Shown here: positions 58,383 through 64,000 of the stretch, piece after piece
Layout of the letters: every line of letters starts with the position of its first letter
How positions within the stretch are numbered: the first letter of the stretch is position 1
DNA from: Oscheius dolichura
Lineage: Eukaryota; Nematoda; Chromadorea; Rhabditida; Rhabditidae
NCBI GenBank assembly: GCA_932521035.1
Contig: OW051494.1
Span: 10,030,001-10,094,000 of the forward strand
Reading direction: 5' to 3'
DNA length: 64,000 bases
Translations under genes and position numbers: made by a program
Notes under the pieces: model-generated
What the model saw: only the letters and a program-made list of their open reading frames with translations
Database searches by the model: none
Told to the model about the DNA's origin: nothing

Positions 58383-58823
58383 TTGGTCCCTTTTCCTCTC
58401 CCAGTGCTTCCAGAAGAGTGTCATCAAATTGGAAACCAGCCTTTTTCTGCATTTGGCGCCCGTTACAAATGGCCCATTGTCTATCATCCACCTTCTGAAA
58501 AACCGGCCGGATGTCGTGAGGAAGACGTCCCGAGAGTCTTCTGGCCGTGGCTGATTTCTGACCGGCTTCCCCGGCAGGCTGCAGTCACCTTTTTGCACAC
58601 GAAAAAGTTATCGCGGCGGCTTCGCGGTTCTTCGCTAATTTCTGAAAATTGGACTCGACTTTCGGCGCCGAGGGCCTCTGTCTGCTATCTGGCGAATCTC
58701 TTGGTCCCCTTTTCTTCTTCGAAACTCCCCGTTTCCCTCTCGCTGTGGGACCTCCTCCATGGCTCACACTTGGAAGTGCTCAAAATTCTCAGGAAGCTCA
58801 ATTATCCGCGGGAAAATATATAA
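58383..58823 (+). CDS. Possible ORF, 146 aa, unknown
   Basis: Longest open frame of the last 10 kb; overlaps another 110-codon frame (58222-58554). Contains no recognisable domain; ends RKLNYPRENI just before a short TATATAATAGG. GC-rich sequence makes long frames more likely by chance, so support is weak. Confidence 0.25.
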   Translation: MVPFPLPVLPEECHQIGNQPFSAFGARYKWPIVYHPPSEKPAGCREEDVPRVFWPWLISDRLPRQAAVTFLHTKKLSRRLRGSSLISENWTRLSAPRASVCYLANLLVPFSSSKLPVSLSLWDLLHGSHLEVLKILRKLNYPRENI

Positions 58824-58933
58824 TAGGGGGCAAACGACGATGACGACAAGAACTTGAACTTCTAGCGAGAAAACACATATCGTCGTCGGCAAGATGACGC
58901 TTGCTACCGGTTTCTTCCCGAACTAATAATATG

Positions 58934-59017
58934 CCGTCCATAGCTCAGTTGGTAGAGCGGAGGACTGCAGTAGTTTCTGATATCCTTAGGTCGCTGGTTA
59001 GAATCCGTCTCCACGGA
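58934..59017 (+). pseudogene. tRNA-Tyr-derived pseudogene with Cys (GCA) anticodon
   Basis: Derived from tRNA-Tyr with an 11 nt intron at the same place, but the anticodon loop reads CTGCAG (GCA, Cys) instead of CTGTAG (GTA). T-loop TTAGAATC lacks the invariant C of TTCGAATC, and acceptor pairs 5 and 6 are C-C mismatches. The ~55 bp downstream also matches the 42751 gene (CTCAACTTTACCGAGTTA), so the copy arose by segmental duplication. Confidence 0.85.
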
Positions 59018-59376
59018 ACGGCTCTTTGCTTTTTTCACTCGATAGTTTCTCAACTTTACCGAGTTAATTACCCAGTATTTCGATTAAAAACGAGCTACAG
59101 TAACACAAAAAGACATTTTGAACCTCTGCTCTGCTTCTTCCGTTCCAGGGAGCGAAAAGGTTTCATATATACTCAGAGCCCTTCGTCTCGACCCGGCCCA
59201 GCCCTCCTAATTGATCCCATCTCTTACACGTGAAAATGGAAGTGGGCAAAAGCGCATACACACATTTTAATAACCCCTCTCTCTCTCGCCTCCGCGCCTC
59301 TTCTAGGGAAAGGGGCCATGCCTGCTAAAACCCCGAGACGACCCTTCCCTCCAAATCTTAGGCTTCAGCGCTCACA

Positions 59377-59755
59377 GTTAAAGGAACAGTCAGGGAGTTT
59401 TCCGACCAGGTCTCAAAAAATAGAGAATTTTTCGCTGATCACGATTTTATAAATCATAAAAATGTCGAAGGGGGAAAAATGCGTTCAAAGTGCTTGAATA
59501 TCGACCAACGTCAGCATTCCAAGTTACGGACGTCAGCACACCGGCGCCCGGGAAGAGCGTTTTTTTCAAAATTTGGTCAGCAGTCATCAGCATTTTGATG
59601 TTTTATCGCTATTTTTATCGTTTCTTTTCATTTTTTCAACATTTTAAACGATTCCTATGAGTAAACTAAAGGTAAATATAATGAAAACAGTAAAATATGG
59701 AAAAATCACTTTTTCTGTATACGGTAGCTGAAAAACTCACTGACTGTTCCTTTAA
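59377..59755. mobile_element. MITE family D with TTAA ends
   Basis: Inverted termini TTAAAGGAACAGTCAG(G/T)GAGTTTT around a ~379 bp noncoding centre. TTAA at each outer edge is consistent with a piggyBac-type target duplication. Confidence 0.7.
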
Positions 59756-59776
59756 CACTGTTCACGCACTTTATAA

Positions 59777-60698
59777 GCCACAGTTAGACAGCTAAGGAGC
59801 AAATTTTGCCACCTCACTAAATTTCCTCTTCTTTTTTCGACTTCGCGGTTCCCGCCACGGCTGAAAGATGAGCTGCTTCACTTCCCGCCGTGTCTCCTTT
59901 GTCTCACACCTTGTTGTGTAATGATATGCAATACTTTTTCTCACTTTTAGTGGCCGGAGTCGAGTTCGTGGCCTAGACGTTGAACTTCTCTTGTCCTTAT
60001 CTCTTTTCACTTGAACTTTTAGGAAGAATGAAGGATGATAGCTTGAAAATAAGAGGAAAAGAGGAGAATTCTTGAGCAGAGATCGCTTTGAAGCCACAGT
60101 TAGAGAGCGGGGCGTGAACTGTGCCGATCTTTCTATTAAATTTAGTGCCACAGTTACTCAGCCAAACGTTTAAGTGTATTAACCACAGTTAGACAGCAAG
60201 ATAACTGGGCAGCCACAGTTACGCATTTTTAGACAGTTAGACAGTCAAAAAGTTTTTATTCGCTTTTTTTCTTTTTTTCCATAGATCCGTGCCCATTTGC
60301 TTCCGTTTCCTCCTACCCTCCTCCACCCACCACTCCCATCTATGGCCAAAAAATTTCATTTCTTTAGCTGTTCCGCTGCTTTCTCCTCCGGCAGCCCGCT
60401 CTCTCCGACTCCCTCCAACTGGGGCCTATATGTTTTGAGTCCTCTAACATCTTTTTCCTTTTTAAAAGTTGTCGCAACTGTTCCCCGGGGAATTCCGGGG
60501 ACAAATAGGAACATCATCACTTTTTGGAGGGCTAGCCGGAGAGAGTCGTCTCTGGATCTCGGGTTCAATTTGTTTTCTACCCGCGCGGCCAGGGAAATGG
60601 TTCTTTGCCCTAAAATGTGCCTCAAAATGTGAAATTGTCCTTTTTTAGGTGCCACAGTTAAACAGCTCGCGTGCCACAACACCACAGTTAGACAGCCA
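59777..60698 (+). repeat. Motif cluster 3: ~8 copies, plus orientation
   Basis: Near 59777, 60093 (GAGAGC variant), 60146 (ACTCAGC variant), 60182, 60211, 60230, 60650 and 60682. Confidence 0.85.
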
Positions 60699-61088
60699 AA
60701 TCGTGTTTTCTCGCATTTTTGGTCTGAAATACCCCCAAAATCCCCCCTAATCAATTTCTAGACTTGTGTTTTGATCTCTCCCGTTACTTTTCTTTGTTCC
60801 GGACTTCCTCGATCATTGTCAACAAAAAGAATAAGCGATCAACAAAAGCAGGAGCTTGGGAGCAAAGTTCTCTCTCTACAGCAACAGCAGCAATTTGACA
60901 CAACTCCCGGCCAATTAGCCTGCGTTTTCTTCTTTTTCATGTAGTTAGCAAGTCAGAAAAAATACTACTCTAATGGGTCACATTATTTACCGGATCATTT
61001 TACTTTTTTTCGTTTCGGAGCACAGTGGCTAATTGGCACGAATGCGACAAGCAAAGCAAAAATGTTGCGAAAATGTTGCATTTCTGAT

Positions 61089-62141
61089 TGGCTGTCTAAC
61101 TGTGGCTCTTTTTTTGTCTGTATCTGGATTTTATCCTGTCTAACTGTGGAAGTTTTAGGTCTGAATTTTTGCTTTGAATTTTGTGACTGTTTAACTGTGG
61201 CTTCCTTTACAATCAAGCTGTCTAACTGTGGCGCCGGTAAAATGGTCCCACCACGATTTCTAAACCATTTTTTTGGTGTTTTTCTCTCCAGCAGAGAAAT
61301 GTTTCTGATCTCCGTCCATAAAGGTACTCCCCCCGCTGCTCCCTGGCCGCCGGTATTCCCCGGGGAGTTGTCGTCTCATCTGGTTTCGTTCAACTCCTCG
61401 TTTTTTCCTCCATTCTCCCGGACAGGTGACATTCAGAAATGTTGCAACCTCCGTTTGTTTTTCCTCTTCTGCTCATTAATTTTCAACGTATTTGTTTTGA
61501 CCGACTCTCATTTTCCCGCCTGAAGGGATTTCTTCAAAAAGAGGAAGAGGACATAGGAGTGTCCTTATTGTTTTCTCTCTCTTCCCGGTTAAAGAAAAAA
61601 GAGCCGAAGCCACAGTTAGACAGTTCTGGGGGTCCTATAGCGAAAAAAGAGTTTTATTCGGTTCTGGAAGAACATAAAAGACAGATCTATTGAACTTTTA
61701 AATTTTGAACGCTTGGCACGGTCTGTTGTCTCGCATTCTTGCTCTTTCTCCATAGCCTGTCCATTTAACGCGGCTCCAGGTGTTTTCCCTACGTGTGCAG
61801 CAGCTGTGGGCGGTAACCGAGCAAAAATGATGCAGAATAGATCACTTCTGCTCATAAAAATAGGCACCAGAGATGGAAGCACGGCCTTTTCAGCCGCGTT
61901 TCATCTATTTTTCACCTTTTTCGCCCCAGCCACAGATAGACAGTCAAAAAAGAATTCTCCTGGAATAATTCAAGGACCTGTGGCCTTTACTCTGAGGGAA
62001 AATACTCATTTGCCCCTTTATTGTGCACTTTTCTCTCTCCGTTCTAAACAAATGGAATTTTTTGGCTGTCTAACTGTTGCCGACGGTCGGCAGAGCTGTC
62101 TAACTGTGGTGCCGCAGGCTGTCTGACCGTCTAACTGTGTC
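61089..62141. repeat. Motif cluster 4: ~9 copies
   Basis: Minus orientation near 61089, 61136, 61186, 61216, then plus near 61608 and 61929, then minus near 62063, 62094 and 62116 (a compressed double copy). Confidence 0.85.
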
Positions 62142-64000
62142 TCCTGCTCTTTTTCTCCAAATGATTCAAAATGGTTCGTATTCCTTTTCCGACCCGTCTT
62201 GAGTCATTTTTATGCATTGTTTTGGTGTTTTTATGAGCTTCACTGCCTCTTCTTCATTGCAGAATAGAAATGTCTCCATATTTTCCCTTCGTGCCCCCTT
62301 CCAGACAGGCAAAAAGTCCAAAAATCCCATTTTTGCTCCCCCTTTTTTGAAAGAAGAAAGACCCGCTTATGTGGATTATGAGTTGAGGTGTCGTCTCTTC
62401 TTTTCTCTCTCTTTCGGCTGTCTCTTTCCGGCTCCTCTCGGGGTATCAAAGGCAGGGCCATGTGCCGTCCTCTCGCTCACACACAGTGTCACTGGCCGGA
62501 CTCATCCCCGTCAGTCAGCCACGATCAGTCTTCGACGGGGCCCTACGTATTTTTCATCGCAGCTGTTTCAATCCGAGGGGGCTTGGCCGAGAGAGAGAGA
62601 GAGTCCGCCGCCGGGGGGACAGCGGGGGCTGGATACCTTAAAAGGTCCCTAGTCCCTTTAATTCAACCCAAATCTTCAGTTTAAAGGTCCTAAACTGCAT
62701 TTTTGAACCGAAAAAACGCCTTTAAAAGTTCTGAAGTGGAGTTCTTCAGTTCTCCGGGGCCCCGCCTCCCCTCCGGTGTCCCGGGATCCCCCCTGGCCCC
62801 CCTGGCCCTCTCCAGTCTAACCCGCGACCCTCTCAAGAAGGAAGACCCTCCCCGTCCGTCTCCTTTCCTCTCACGGCAAATTATAAATGGCCACGGCTCA
62901 GCATCCTTAAAGCCGTTAGCTTTTTTGATGTCTCTCTCTTACCCGCACTCACTCTCTGTCTGTTTTTTGCCAAAAAGACGAGACTAATCTGGCGTGTTTT
63001 GGCGGGAAGACCAGGAGGAGGAAGTAGACGATTTCACCGCGGGGCTTCTTCAGGAATTCCAGCATTTTTTTAGTCAACATAATATTTTCGAGAGGAAATT
63101 TGGGGTATTTTGACACCGGATCTGCCTAACTCGTCTATAATCACCGAAACCCTCGGAAAAACAGCTCCATTGCGTTTCAACCAGAAAAATTAGCCTTTGT
63201 GGGGCGCCCCAGCGAACCGCCACAGTTCACACTCCTTTGGCAGCAGTTGCCCCATCTAGACGGTAAATATGGCCGATTTTGAATAATTTAGAACTTTAAA
63301 AAGGGCTACAATAATGATTCCTCTATGCTTTCCCAATATAAGCCTCTTCAGACGGAACAATGCCGTTTTCTTCCGTTATTTGCCACTCCTCTGACCATTT
63401 TTGGTGTTCTGCTCCATCTAGACCGTAAAATTGGCCCAATAAGAACTATTTTCCTCTATCCAGACCTTCAAAATCTCTATAGCTTGATGTTTTTCCCTCC
63501 GAGACCCGATTATATGTGAAGTCTCCTCTCTCCGCCTTCAAGCACCTGGCTGATTCAGCCTTCTTCTAATTCGGATTGGCCGGCATGCATCCATGATTCT
63601 TTTCTTTTCCCGCGTCTTCTTCAGACGATTTTTGATTCATTTCGTCTCGTAATAATACTTTTCCCGGGTGAAAAACTTCTTCTTTTAGCGGATGAAGGTG
63701 AACTCGAGCCGTAAATAGCCCGCAATCCGGCCTGTTTTCAAAAATTTAATTGAAAAATCTCCAGTTACTAGGTAGCGTCAAAAGTAATGTCGCCGAGCCT
63801 TTTTCTCCGCTCTCCGTTGATTATTTTGAAACTTTCTTTTGGTGAAAATAGTTGGTGGTCTGATAAAAACTCAGGGCTATTTTTCAGAGCTGGTCTATTA
63901 GTGGAATAATTTTAAAAATGCAAAACAAACTTTTCGAAAAAGTGTAATTCGAAGATTTCTCTTCAGCGCTGCGTTTTCAGGCTTGGGTGTAGTTTAGAAA
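62142..64000. other. Right end of window, no gene seen
   Basis: Pyrimidine-rich stretches and short open frames. A half-motif GCCACAGTT occurs at 63219. Nothing else recognised. Confidence 0.5.

Overview
This is nuclear DNA of a nematode. Introns are often 36-60 bp, acceptors read TTTTCAG or TTTTTAG, several start codons sit just after an acceptor as expected for spliced-leader trans-splicing, tRNA-Tyr genes carry introns, and the dynein light chain is almost identical to other animal DYNLL1/DLC-1 proteins. Gene content (tandem-repeat galectin, TTBK-like kinase, receptor-L-domain receptor, PTP-like proteins, BPI-fold protein) fits a rhabditid-type chromadorean. Species cannot be named from the sequence. 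No prokaryotic or viral gene was recognised.

Layout. 0-14 kb is repeat-rich: a ~130 bp MITE family with long inverted arms, other foldbacks, a three-exon secreted-peptide gene (3.65 kb), a TTBK-like kinase (5.1-6.5 kb), a group of spliced-looking fragments (9.2-11.9 kb) and tRNA-Cys. 14.5-26.2 kb is a compact housekeeping block: galectin, intron-containing histone H4, SART1 followed 217 bp later by ISY1 (both spliceosomal, probably one operon), then NAA30 (NatC catalytic subunit) and cullin-2 on the other strand. 26.6-42.9 kb holds an inverted pair of tRNA-His genes, a PTP-like pseudophosphatase, a truncated vWA gene, a Cys-rich single-pass membrane protein, an 11-exon receptor-L-domain receptor with a faintly PTP-like cytoplasmic part, a RING/coiled-coil protein and tRNA-Tyr. 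43-64 kb is gene-poor, with only a BPI-fold protein (18 exons), DLC-1, a proline-rich Cys-tailed secreted precursor, tRNAs and a tRNA pseudogene.

Most unusual: a ~17 bp motif, GCCACAGTTAGACAGCC, occurs about 45 times in both orientations. Two copies lie in the intron of the 3.65 kb peptide gene; nearly all the rest are between 43.6 and 62.2 kb, in introns and intergenic DNA, in same-orientation runs. It is not part of any larger repeat I could recognise. Also notable: an H4 with a Pro-Gly insertion near its N-terminus, a secreted precursor with Arg-X-Arg-Arg sites and an eight-Cys tail, and an intronic repeat family present in five introns of one receptor gene, always in the sense direction.

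Exon structures were worked out by hand from splice signals and reading frame. Most genes close in frame to an exact codon count; exon edges could be off by a base or two, and cullin exon edges in the N-terminal half were not all fixed.
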